Source: Sclerodactyla briareus
Lineage: Eukaryota > Echinodermata > Holothuroidea > Dendrochirotida > Sclerodactylidae
Direction: 5' to 3'
Assembly (NCBI GenBank): GCA_026419785.1
Contig: JAODTK010005109.1
Coordinates: forward strand, 217,511-281,510
DNA length: 64,000 nt
The notes below the pieces were generated by a model. That model saw only the letters and a program-made list of their open reading frames with translations. It was not told where the DNA came from and searched no databases. Both the position numbers and the translations under genes were made by a program. Position 1 is the stretch's first letter. Every line of letters starts with the position of its first letter. Positions 24,449 to 34,905 of the stretch are shown here, piece by piece.

Positions 24449-24537
24449 ATCTATCATCTATCTATCTATCTACTATCTATCTATCTACTATCTATCTATC
24501 TATCTATCTACTATCTATCTATCTACTATCTATCTAT
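24449..24537 (+). repeat. (TATC)n microsatellite, likely LINE 3' tail
   Basis: About 89 bp of CTAT/TATC repeats with regular slips (CTACTATC). It directly follows the LINE relic. Some LINEs end in short tandem tails in place of poly(A), so this is probably the element terminus. Confidence 0.85.
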
Positions 24538-25754
24538 GATAGTACACATAGCTATAGCCTTCATCGTGCAGACCCAGTCGTGGTCTACATGCATGCCTCG
24601 TTGATAAATACATGTTATTGTATGTTATTTCTTCTCATCCAATTTTGTCTTGAAACATCCGGGATCAATAGTTGCGAAACTTGCAAGAATGCTAGTGGGA
24701 TATATCCGTTTTAATATTGGCAACCAGTCTAACATAAACAATGAACTAGTGACTGTTTCCGGATTAGCTTTTTTCTAAGGCTTCATGGAGTAAAGGGTTT
24801 GAAATTAAAATAGCGCTAGATCATTACCGTATATCTGCTATTAACCTTGTTGAATGAAAGGGCTGCGGAATTGCCGGGGAAGGAGACGAGGTGGGGTAAG
24901 GGAGAACGTACACCCTTCTCTTCGATAGGGGCCATTCTCCCACTCCGCCGATGAGGAAAGCGTCAGGAAATGTGGGCAGGAAAACGTCGAATTAAAGATT
25001 TTGTTTGTTGATTGTACTCGTGGGTTTCGCCGTTGATTTAGAAACTACCCGACTGCACAGAACAACAATAGAGGGGCAATAAGACTGCCGGTCTGGTGGG
25101 TAGGATGCGATATTGACTATATGAGGATTGCAATTCCGCGTGAGGGCAAGGGATGCGGTTTTACTGAAACACAGAGACATGCAACATGAGAGCTAGTACA
25201 GTTTACAGTGTCTTTAAAATCGCCCTACTACGCGTAGTACACCCTCTAGTTTGATTTATGTACATATCAGGGGTGTAACCCTCAGCACAATCGATGTCGA
25301 GGTTATTCCCATGGATCTGTATAGGTGCAGTAGTTGTAGCTATACACGTTCGATATCACATAAACATAAATGGTTGCTGGTTGCAATATGAGTTCATCGA
25401 GTCTTGAACAAGACTATTTACGTATCACAGTCTGAATCTGTGCGGCACTGAACAGACATAGGGCCTCTATGGTCAAATAGCAGTGACGTAAATATATGTT
25501 CAACGAGTAGTCGGTCCATTGATCCCCCTGTAGTCTGGGAGGTAATAAATGCAGTAGCTATTCTTCTTTTAAATCGAGAGGTATAGTACAGCGTAAATGA
25601 GGATAAATAGAGAAAACAAAAAGTCAGTCTCTGAGCTACACCGATCAATTGCCAAACGCCAGGCAACCCTTCCTACACTGTGTCGTTTTTGCTAGAGCTT
25701 CGCACTTGAGTGCACTTCACATACACGCAGGTACACACACACACGTGCACACAG
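24538..25754. other. No gene seen
   Basis: Unassigned. Frames at 24992-25180 and 25418-25666 on the minus strand show no domain. A short CA-rich run precedes 25755. Confidence 0.45.
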
Positions 25755-25830
25755 CAGTGGTGGCGCCAGGATTTCCCCGACGGGGGGTCCGATTTCCCCG
25801 ACGGGGGTTTCAGGTTCCCCGACGAGCCTT
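25755..25830 (+). repeat. G-tract repeat with three TTCCCCGACGGGG units
   Basis: Starts CAGTGGTGGCGCCAGGATT, followed by three close copies of TTCCCCGACGGGGG. The palindromic unit can fold. A similar CCCCGACGAG and CCCGACAGGGGAGC region is at 28395-28450. Confidence 0.55.
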
Positions 25831-25984
25831 ACCCTACCCCTATGTCAAGCTCATTTTTTTATATTTTCCTTTTTTGAATACTTTTTCCCAACTTTTTAAA
25901 TTTTTTTGTATGCTGTATGAAGATATGAGGTGGTCATGCATGAACTCGGTCGAGAATACTTGAGCATATTCACAGCAAATTGAG

Positions 25985-26045
25985 CAGGGACGTAGCTAGG
26001 GTCATAATGATTGGAGAGGGGGGGGGGTGAAGAAGTGAAAAATTC
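25985..26045 (+). repeat. hAT-like end with G tract
   Basis: CAGGGACGTAGCTAGGGTC followed by a G10 run. A near-exact inverted counterpart, GACCCTAGCCACGTCCCTG, lies at 30190-30208. The 8 bases outside the two ends (AAATTGAG and CACGCACA) differ, so they may be ends of different copies. Confidence 0.5.
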
Positions 26046-26574
26046 CAACTGTCATATATTTCATTTTTTTTCCCAACTCACCCTACCCCCCTATACCGAA
26101 GGAGCATTTTTTTTGCGGTCGTTCCCTTTTTTTGTCCTCTGGGGGGCTCCCGGCCATTTTTATTTTAAAGGGTTTTGTCCAACTTTTGGTGAAAATGTAT
26201 CAATCGGACCGAGAGTTCACAGATATAGAGTTCAGTGAAGTGAGTAAGTTGAGGCCAATCTCATCTGAGAACTGTTTTCGGGGAATTGACTGTGGACTCC
26301 ACCTAATGCACTGGAGATGGGACTCGACTCCAACTCGAGTAAGATACACAAGTGACGCAACGCATATAACTGTAGGCCTACTCTCTATAGATACCATTGT
26401 ATTTATAGTGGCAATTCAGACTGGCCTTAGTGGCACTCTCGGTATTTGGAAGTTGGAAGGGTAGTGGACGGCTGGTTGCCACAAGCTCCGACTGACAACC
26501 GACTGACAGCATGCGATGTTTAATTACAATCAGTGCCCCGGTACGAACATCACAATTTTGAGCGGGAATGCGAA

Positions 26575-26815
26575 GTTTGATAATGGCCTGGGGGAATGGG
26601 TCTAAGGGGAGGGGGGTCCCCCTCCCCTCTGGAAGATTTTTGCATTTCCCGTGACCGTAGATGCAATTTGGTCCAATACAGCACTCCAAAAAGCTCACTT
26701 CATTCCAGAAAAATTTTGGCGAGGGAGGACCGCCGAGGCCTCCCCCCCCCCCCCCCCCCCCCCCCTCCTCCCACTCTAGAGATTTTTGCATTTCAGTTGC
26801 CTTAGATCATTTGGA
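26575..26815 (+). repeat. Two tandem units with G and C tracts
   Basis: TGGAAGATTTTTGCATTTCC at about 26630 and CTAGAGATTTTTGCATTTC at about 26776 begin two units of about 145 bp, each preceded by a G- or C-rich block. The C run at 26744-26765 is about 22 bases. Frames over it are glycine or proline runs and are not genes. Confidence 0.6.
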
Positions 26816-27274
26816 TGCATTATGACACTCCTACACATTCACAGGGGAGAACATCGCTTCCAGAAATAATTGTGCAGTCTCACGTCCTTAGATGCGACTT
26901 GCCTACTCAGGGATCTTGGGTGTGATTTTTTCTGGCAAATTGTACTGAGCTCCACGACCAGTAAGTAGCCTCTTCTTTTGGTGTGGGTGTAATTCTCACC
27001 TGACAGCGGAGACCGCCAACATAGAGCATACGGGGACCATTCCAATTTAGAAGGGCGAACAAATTTGGGCCCGACTTTTTGGATGTGGGCCAAACCGGAA
27101 GTATAGTAACCGCTCCCCCGTGCGCCCCCTTTTTTTTCGCGTTTTTTTTCAAGTGGCATTCTATCATCAATTTTGGCCAGTCCGAATGAGTCACCAGTTG
27201 CGTCTCCATACTTTTTATAATAATACTGGGGGGCACAGGGAGTAGAGAACCTTTCTCATAGTAGGACCAATAAT

Positions 27275-27440
27275 ACTCTCTAAGCGTAGCGCCACTATTT
27301 GGTTTGGCGCGGAGCGCCCAGAGATTTTGGTTGCGCAAGCCCCCCATGATGCCGGAATGAACTCTCCCAGGCTTTTTGTGCTGCCAAACTTATTCACTTT
27401 GTGATCAAAATTTTTGTAATCGATGGGCAATTGGAACATT
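27275..27440 (+). repeat. R2-like fragment
   Basis: Contains CTCTAAGCGTAGCGCCACTA and TTTGGCGCGGAGCGCCCAGA, the R2 head motif. The GGCGCGGAGCGCC piece is a near-perfect palindrome. The rest does not align to R2. Confidence 0.5.
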
Positions 27441-28079
27441 TTTGTCAACCTATCGTCTATCTCTGCCCCTACTTAACTTAATTTTCAACAGTTCCTGATC
27501 CTACTAATTTAACAGTGCAGCACTCGAAGCGCGCAATTTTTTTTTTTTTTTTGTTGGGGTGGGGGTCCCCCCGGCACATCTGGAGAAACAGGATCCTCGT
27601 ATTTCCCGCCATTCAGCTGACTATCCATGAACGCAATATTTTATATTTCAGTCCCATGCAGATTTACAAAATTGCGCTAGCCTAATGTAAAATAACGCTT
27701 GTGGGTCAATTTCGCAGATTTTTAAAAGCTTTTTTTTTTTTTTCCGTATTGGTTGTTGGCGAATCTAATCCCTACCCAAATCTCTAATCGTGACTAGACA
27801 CAATTGATTGTCATAACACTACCGACGCCACTCACGGCGGTCCGTTGTAAATATGCGTTTAATTGAAGGAAAAAGTAATTTAATGCGGCGCGAAGCGCGC
27901 AAAATTTTTGAACATTATCTGGGTATTGATAAAAAAAAAAATACAATTCTATTTGTTTGTAATTGTATTTCACTGTTTGGTACATGAATACGACATATTC
28001 CTTTTGGTCGAGTCGGAAAATTTACAAAAATTGATTGGCCTCGTCGTAAAATATACAATCGGACGATCTGTCAGAAATT

Positions 28080-28460
28080 TCCCCCCCTGGATATTCGAAA
28101 ATTCCATGCAAGGTCGCGTCTGAACCATTTTTTGGGGGTGAGACCCCCCCACCCCCCCCCACACACACCCACCCGGCTCGCTGACGTTTCCTGACTATAG
28201 GCGCGCGAAGCGCTCCGAAAATTTTGGACTGAATAATGGAATTTTCGTTATAAAGAAAGTTAAAAATCCTTATCACTACTTGGTTCGGGGGGCAATAGGC
28301 CCTCCTCGGGGTGTGTAAAAATGTTACACAAAACAGACCCACAATCAACAACACCAACAAAACAACCGCGTACCCGGGTACCCACTCGGGCTCCCGACGA
28401 GATTGACAGAGTCCCCGATGGGGAGGGGAAGGCCTTCCCGACAGGGGAGCATGGCAATCT
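28080..28460. repeat. G/C-tract repeat cluster
   Basis: Includes GGTGAGACCCCCCCACCCC, GCGCGCGAAGCGCTCCGAAA, then from 28285 GGGGGGCAATAGGCCCTCC and CCCCGATGGGGAGGGGAAGG. These are fragments of the G-tract families jammed together. The open frames here are shadows of the tracts. Confidence 0.5.
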
Positions 28461-29228
28461 TGTGACCAGTCTTAATTTTATGAAAGGTAGCTTAGTGATA
28501 AATTCCCACGGAGAGCAAAGATTTTCACAAACTAAGACAAATTATTTTTATTTTTGTGAATTTTTGTCAATTTGGCATCAAGAAGGTAATTTTTTGGCAA
28601 ATAATTTTTTGCTCCCCGCAAGGCTCTGGCCCCTGTATTGAAATCCATAATCAGTTGAAATGGTAGTTTTGGCAAATTAAAGTCATATGTTTTTATATTC
28701 AAGACTTCAATTGAAGACAAGGTTAATTTCCCCTCGGGGAATTCCAACTTGGCGTACCCACAACTCTAAACCAAGAAAAGAGTCTAATATGTATAATCGG
28801 GGGTATGTTTGGGCTTTTTTTTTTCGGCTCCGCGTCAGCGTTGTTAGCAACTTGGGCTGGTCTGCATGTACAGAAGAACGCGTAGTTTGGAAATTTCAGT
28901 TTAACGCTGTAAACTCCTCCAAATCACTATTGGCACTTTACAATCACAATGAAGGCCAGTTAGGAAATATACACATGAGCAACCACTGGGGCACCAATAG
29001 GGACAACACTCTTAAACCGAATCGGTCTCTCTGGCCTCAAGTACCAAAAAATGGTCTTCATCCAGTTTTAGGAAGCTACCCAGATTGAAAAGAACTATCA
29101 GTCTCACCACTTTCCGAATCAAGGTTCCAAATGGAGTTTTATACACTTAGGGGGATAATTAGCCTCCGTCGTTACTGATTTTTCTCCCTCCCTTGTACCT
29201 AAGCTATCAACGCCTGGTTTTCACAGGT

Positions 29229-29968
29229 GTTTTTTTTTTTTTTCAAGAACTGCGCGCGCTACTCGGAATGGCTCTCCCGGCCATGACGTTTATATCTTGG
29301 TTGGGACAGTAGATTATACGAGGCTGACTAAATGTGCCCAAAATTTTTGCTGAGATCTGATTTTTTCAGATGTGCCGGAAACCATTGCGCCGCATCCCCG
29401 CGCAATTGTTTGTAACACATCTGGCCAAAAATGGCTGAAGTCGAGGAAGCGATAGGACGAGGTCCGACAAAATGTCAAATTATCCATGTTCGATACCCAT
29501 GTTTTACAGCTTGGTACATGCAGCCTAAAACGCCGGGTAGTTAATTTCAGCCATCTGGGCGGGCTTGTACAACCAAACATTTTTTTTTTTCAGAGAACTG
29601 CGCGCGCGCTACTCGGAATGGCTCTCCTCCCGCGGCCATGGGACGTTTTATAATCTTGGTGGGACAGTAGAAGCTAATAGTTTTTTTTTTTTTTGGAAAC
29701 AAACCCCTCCATGTCCAACATTTTCGCTGAAAATCCGATTTTTTTGTTTCAGATGTGCCGGGAAAACAAATTTTGCGCGCGTCTCCGCAGGCAATTTTTA
29801 ACATTCTGGCCAAAAGCTGAGTCGAGGAAGCGATAGGACCGAAGGCCGCCAAATGTCCCAATTCGCCATGTTCGTAACCCATGTTTAAAGCTTGGTACAT
29901 GCAGCCTCCAACGGCGCCCGTGTAAGTTAATTTCCACAGCCGTCTGGGCGGCTTGTACATCCCAAACC
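29229..29968 (+). repeat. Two tandem units of about 350-390 bp
   Basis: Unit one (29229-29578) and unit two (29579-29968) share a poly(T) run, then AACTGCGCGCGCTACTCGG, AATGGCTCTCC, CATG-GACGTTTATA, GGTGGGACAGTAGA, TTTCAGATGTGCCGG, CAATTTTTAACA-TCTGGCC, GTCGAGGAAGCGATAGGA, CCATGTTCG-TACCCATGTTT, AGCTTGGTACATGCAGCCT, GTTAATTTC and TCTGGGCGG-CTTGTAC. Unit two has an extra poly(T) insert near 29680-29695. No protein domain is seen; the 152-codon minus frame (29547-30005) lies within the repeat. Confidence 0.85.
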
Positions 29969-30149
29969 TTTTCCCTTGTAACCACTCGCGCCAGCCTATG
30001 ATCACGTGTGCGCTTTGATATTATTTATCAACATTCACCCACCCCCCTTTCAAATGTCTGCGCCCCTCCCGGATGCTCCTTAGTTTCAGTGTGATTTTTT
30101 GTTTTCTAGTTGGACTTTCGTAGATTTTACCCTACCAAATTAAACTTTA

Positions 30150-30208
30150 AATTTAACCTTACCCCCCCCCCCCCCTCCCCCCATCGTCAGACCCTAGCCA
30201 CGTCCCTG
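30150..30208 (-). repeat. hAT-like end with G tract, reversed
   Basis: On the minus strand it begins CAGGGACGTGGCTAGGGTC and runs into CTGACGATGGGGGGAGG and a long G run. It is the inverted partner in sequence of the end at 25985. Confidence 0.5.
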
Positions 30209-30846
30209 CACGCACATACACACACACATCATGACACATATAGATTTCTCAACTTCACAGACAGGAATCGAAAAATCGTTTCCACTGCAGTCCTATATCG
30301 ACCAGTGGTACGCGTCACAATACATATATTCAATCAATTAGTATCGACGTACAGCGAGAATAATTTGTAGTGACGTCATGTGAACGCCTAGTCCCTTATT
30401 CGCCGGGTGTTGTGGAGACGTTTTTTATATGCCTCTTCAATTCCCTAAACAGAAAAAAGAAATTCTTGCGCTAACAAAGTTATTAATGTAAGTTTCTAAG
30501 CTTTTAACTTTCATCTCTGACTGAATGTAATTTCCTTTCAAGCCATTTCTATAGGCGAAAATATAGAAATAACACAAATGTTCTGATAATAAGTATCAGG
30601 CAATTATGTAGAACGAACCGGACAACCTGGAGGACGACATCTAAAATAGAAACCCACAGGATGGCGACTAAACCTCCTATAGCTGTAAGAATTGCGGGGT
30701 ACTTTCAAAGAACGATTATTACACCAGGCTACATTGAACACACTTGAGATTTGATTAGACCGTTACTAAAACGCGATGGAAGTACCAAAAATATACGCCC
30801 CATGACCATCTACGAATCTAAAACCTAAAAATGATACATCATTAAA

Positions 30847-31143
30847 ATGAAGCCACTGCGTAACGTGATGAATATGACACTAACGAGGATTTCTTTTTAT
30901 TCGAAAGGAATATGTACAGCAATCTGTATCGTGTGCTATGTTTTCATACCGTGTATACACGAACTGAGGAAGGACGGATTGCTACCATTCATATACCAGT
31001 ACGTTGTCACACCATGTGCTACGTGCCCTGATTCACACGGTGCATATCATATGCTCATATTGGTCATACACCCGCCAGGTATCAAAAAATTTACCCCCAC
31101 CGTATGCAGATGTGTAACACAGGGCGACAGGTTCAACAGTTAG
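30847..31143 (+). CDS. Possible type II membrane protein fragment (GT31-like?)
   Basis: A 98-codon frame starting with ATG in an A-rich context. Residues about 22-40 form a hydrophobic segment (ICTAICIVCYVFI) after a short basic head, as in Golgi type II enzymes. Further on, CATCPDSHGAYHMLILVIH (about 58-76) followed by PPGIKKF recalls the cysteine plus LLILVxSxPG strand at the start of beta-1,3-galactosyltransferase (GT31) domains. The expected next box, IRxTWG, is not seen. The frame stops at TAG inside the head of a G-tract repeat (AGTGGCGTACCCACGAGG at 31141), so an insertion may have cut the gene. The family link is an inference from a short stretch, and chance is possible. Confidence 0.25.
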   Translation: MKPLRNVMNMTLTRISFYSKGICTAICIVCYVFIPCIHELRKDGLLPFIYQYVVTPCATCPDSHGAYHMLILVIHPPGIKKFTPTVCRCVTQGDRFNS

Positions 31144-31175
31144 TGGCGTACCCACGAGGGGGGGGGGGGGTGTCA
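31141..31175 (+). repeat. G-tract repeat head
   Basis: AGTGGCGTACCCACGAGG followed by a G12 run. Same head class as AGTGGCGTACCCCCGGGG (reversed) near 63585-63608. Confidence 0.55.
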
Positions 31176-32999
31176 GAAGAACCTCCCCATTACCCAAGTG
31201 ACTAATAAAATTTTTTCAACCCCAAGACTAATTTTTCACTAGTGTTTCGTTGTTCGCATTTCCATTTTCCTCACCCACTTAAACCTTAAAGTAAATGGCC
31301 AGATATGGTAACTTGTCCTATAGCCTATCTGCTGAATTGGTTTATGTATATCCACCACGCTCTTTTTTTTCAGCCCCTTTCCAGATGTGGTCAGTGTATG
31401 TTTGTTTCCCTATAAACGCCTTTTCCTTTTCGAACGGTTGGCCATGGGCACGACGCCACTGGGCAGGCTACGCGGTTCGATACCTCACGAGCATTGGATC
31501 TTTTCAATTACTATGGAACCCTGTGTGTTAGTGCTACGATATACGATACGCAATCGACCAGTTGACGTTAGGAAGACAATCACTGATACTTTTATTATCA
31601 AACTCTTGGCAACAAATTTTAAACATTCCGACATATTTAGCATCTTTTCTGTATAATGTTTAAAACTCAAATACAGTACAAACCTATCATGATTTGTCAT
31701 CGTGTTGAACATTGACCAGCTATTCAGTGAGTTTCCGTGACGAAATAGTGTTTAGTTTTTCTGAAACACAATTTATCATGGAGTGGAAATTATACTCAAA
31801 AGACCTGATCATGTTTAAAATGACTGAAACTTGTGGTATTTCTATCTTATACATTATGACAGTTGAGCTTCCAGACCGAATTGACAGTCTATTACGAGTG
31901 TAACGTTAAGCACAATTAGCTATTGCCAAATTTGCCATGTGACATTACAGGGGAAAGCAACAGGTTCCCTTCATAACACGGAGTCATTAGTTGATGAAAA
32001 AATGCACTTTCGAAAATCTCATACAAAACAAACTTGGATGAAATCCGAACGAGAACCTACAAATTCGTTCACGAAATTTTAGAGAATAATCTCTTCATTT
32101 CGAAAAAAAAAAACCTTTCCAGACGTAAAACTGCAGCAGTGCTCTGTGTGGGTTATGGGCAGGCCTTTACATTCAGGCATTGTCCCTCCGTGATGTATAG
32201 ATTCCTGGACTTTCCCCCAGAGTTTACATCTGAAAATATCTCAACAAGCTGACAGTGGCAAACATGCTAGAACATCCAAAATTTGGGGATGGGTCCGTGT
32301 GGGGTTTTTATATGTCCTCTTTTTTTACCCGTCTAGTTTAATGCAAAAATAGTTGACATAACCATGGCCTTCAACACTAGGTTGTGTTATTGTACTTTAC
32401 GTAATCGAGCAATCAATTGATTAATCAATCGATCCCAGCCTTGGGGTCAACTGGACCGTTCTCTTTTTCCGAAAAACTCTAAATGAAAAGCTGCGGAACA
32501 GACTCGGCAACTGAAAAACATTATCGGCAAGCCATTTGACAAACTGAGAATGTTCACTGGTTGATTTAAACACGATTACGCGGACTTACTTTACCGAGCA
32601 TGAAACTGAATGAATCGAAATGAAACGTGTGTGACGTGCACTCTGAGAGATCAAGGTCAAGGGCCCGCGCGCGCCCGTACAGAAGGTCGAGCGAGGTTGG
32701 GCATGTTGTTACTATCCCGTATCTCTCTGTTTATCACACCGATATATCCGAAACTCGGGAAACTCCAAATGGATTCAGTAACTGAAAAAGCTTCGGCAAA
32801 GGAAGGAAGGGCATTCTTGGCGACAGTTTATTCGATAACCAATCACGAGCTTATCAATAAGTCGAAACGATAATCATCGCACTTGTGAAATGATTGAATG
32901 ATCACTCTACAGCACGAGTACGTTATAAGCCTGCTAGTGGTTACAGTTTAATGAGATGATAATGATATTGTGTCAAAGGTCAATTGGCAGTGCTACGGG
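31176..32999. other. No gene seen
   Basis: AT-rich, unassigned. A palindrome-rich spot, CAATCAATTGATTAATCAATC, sits near 32409-32429. Frames at 31295-31656 and 32610-32873 have no domain. Confidence 0.4.
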
Positions 33000-33070
33000 A
33001 GGGAGGGGGGGGGGGGGGGGCGTGGAGCCACCCCATGAAAGTCCGTCCCCCCGGCGCCCCCACTGAGAAA
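33000..33070 (+). repeat. G-tract element
   Basis: G20-rich run at about 33000-33020, then GTCCGTCCCCCCGGCGCCCC. A C-rich return arm could pair with the G run. Confidence 0.55.
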
Positions 33071-33274
33071 GAAATTGGGGGTGTCATGTATGTGTTTGTC
33101 ATATGTGAAAAAAAAAAATAAAAACCTCTTACAATACGAGTCATGTGCGCATGTGAACACGAAAAGGGCCAATTTTGAATCTGTTTCTGAGAAAAAGCGT
33201 TGCGCTACGCGCGAAATAGGCTATGTTCTGTCCAAGGTGCTCTCATGAGTCATAACTGCGCGAAAGATGAAACT

Positions 33275-33370
33275 GCAGGCGCCGGTCCTAAGTGGGGGGG
33301 GGGTCTTTGGGGCTCAAGCCCCCCCCCGATGTGCTTCAACCCCCTCCCCCCCAAAAAAAAAACGCCGAGT
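33275..33370 (+). repeat. G-tract element
   Basis: GCAGGCGCCGGTCCTAAGTG, G10, TCTTTGGGGCTCAAGCCCCC and CCCCCTCCCCCCC followed by A9. The same order as at 20426-20530 (G run, CTCAGCC or CTCAAGCC, C run, A run). Confidence 0.6.
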
Positions 33371-33659
33371 GTGTTTTATGCTTAAAATTGAAATAGGTTA
33401 TTGGCACATTGAACTAACATACGCGTCCTGCCTCCTTCCACAACCTTAGGCCTACCAATTTCCAACAGGTCACATTTTCTCGCGATAACCAGGTTACGCC
33501 TACTCCGCAATGTCATGGCCGTAAAGGCTATCTCATATTCTCTATGGCGAGTAAATAGGTGCTTGTACAGTAGTAGTGACAACTGTAAAGTCGACAACCA
33601 CGCTTCGCCTAATTTCCGTACTGTGACGTCACCGGGCACAGTGTATGGTCACAATGCAG

Positions 33660-33770
33660 CAAGGGCGTACGAACCGGGGGGCTGGGGGAACCAGCTCCCC
33701 TCCACTCAAAATCGTGGAGGGCGAAAGTATCATTCCGCCCCCCACTTCCCAAGGCAGAAAACCCCTTTTT
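33660..33770 (+). repeat. G-tract element
   Basis: AAGGGCGTACGAACCGGGGG, then GCTGGGGGAACCAGCTCCCC, a short GGAGGGCGAAAGTATCATTC, and CGCCCCCCACTTCCC. Another member of the GGCGTAC or GGCGGA head class. Confidence 0.55.
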
Positions 33771-34677
33771 TTATTCCACAAATTATTAGAAATTATCATA
33801 GGCTATAATTCGCATTAATTTATGTTATCCTCCACACTTCACTTCCACGGGCACGATCGCTAAGAACCTCGAATTATATTCGCATTACTCAAAGCTCTGC
33901 GTGTATGTACGGATGCCACAAAGCCCAGTACACTGATTATTGTGTATGTAGCAGCTGCACACGGAATGACAGCACATGCACTGGTCGCTGCGAATGAGTA
34001 TTCTTCCACATACGATAATCTGGATGTGTATTCCTTAGCCCATTTACCGAGAGTTGAATCTGCCTATGGACGTGGGCTTATTCCCTGCACTTTATGGTTT
34101 TATTAGTAGCTGCATACTAGTGATTTCATTGTCCGTAAGCTACAGGTACATTGTTGTTTGTTAAGAGAGGGAGCTGTCTGTGTAAAAGGTAGCAGTTTCA
34201 AAAGAATGTTAAAGTAATGTGTCATCTTGCAATTGGCCCCATAGACAGCTTGACATCTTGAAAATCATTCCGAATTCCAAATACTGTACAGATGATTTAT
34301 GGGAATTAGGTGTCTATAGGTTATGAATGAACATAGTTATTTTTTGTGGGGGTGAGGGGTGTTCACTTTACACTGTTAATTTTATTATAATAAGTGTCCG
34401 AATAATGTTTTTTTCATGGACTGGACGACTGCAAAGCCCCACAGGGATTCTACGCTCTCCATATTTTCATTTTTTTTACTGATTTTTTGTTATTATACAT
34501 TTTCTGTCTGCAAGTCGCAGAGGAGATTAAAAGAAAATTGTCAGTCTTACATTAAAAACTGGGATCAGTACAATTAGCAGTAAATAAATATTATTTCATG
34601 ATTTACATAAACAAAAGTTTTCTCTTAGAACTAATTACCAAATATGTCAGAGATGTTTCTTCAATCCTTAATTGGAT
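33771..34677. other. No gene seen
   Basis: Unassigned AT-rich stretch upstream of a SINE. Confidence 0.4.
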
Positions 34678-34905
34678 CGGAGACGGATTAGCTCAGTCAG
34701 TAGAGCTCCATTACTGCCAATTGCGGGAACATAAGTTTGAATCCCACAAACCGAACAGCTTTTCCGTCGTGCCCTTGGGCAAGGTGCTTCACCTTCATTG
34801 TTCCTCTATTCCCAGGTGTTAAAATTGGCCCCTGCGGGAGTTGAGTACAATTCCGGGCATGTATTAGGCTGCTGCCAGTTACCTCTTTCTGTGATTAATC
34901 GATCT
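34678..34905 (+). mobile_element. tRNA-derived SINE
   Basis: The head holds a polymerase III promoter of tRNA type: GATTAGCTCAGTCAGTAGAGC (A box, 34686-34706) and AGTTTGAATCC (B box, 34735-34745). The tRNA-like part is followed by GTGCCCTTGGGCAAGGTGC and TTCACCTTCATTG, then TTCCCAGGTGTTAAAATTGG. The CCTTGGGCAAGG body motif is common in tRNA-derived SINEs of marine animals. The tRNA cloverleaf is no longer intact, so this is a SINE and not a tRNA gene. The 3' end is not sharp; no tail is obvious. Confidence 0.8.

Noticed and set aside
29547-30005. 152-codon minus-strand ORF
   Set aside because: It falls within the 350-bp tandem repeat, and the sister unit does not keep the frame.
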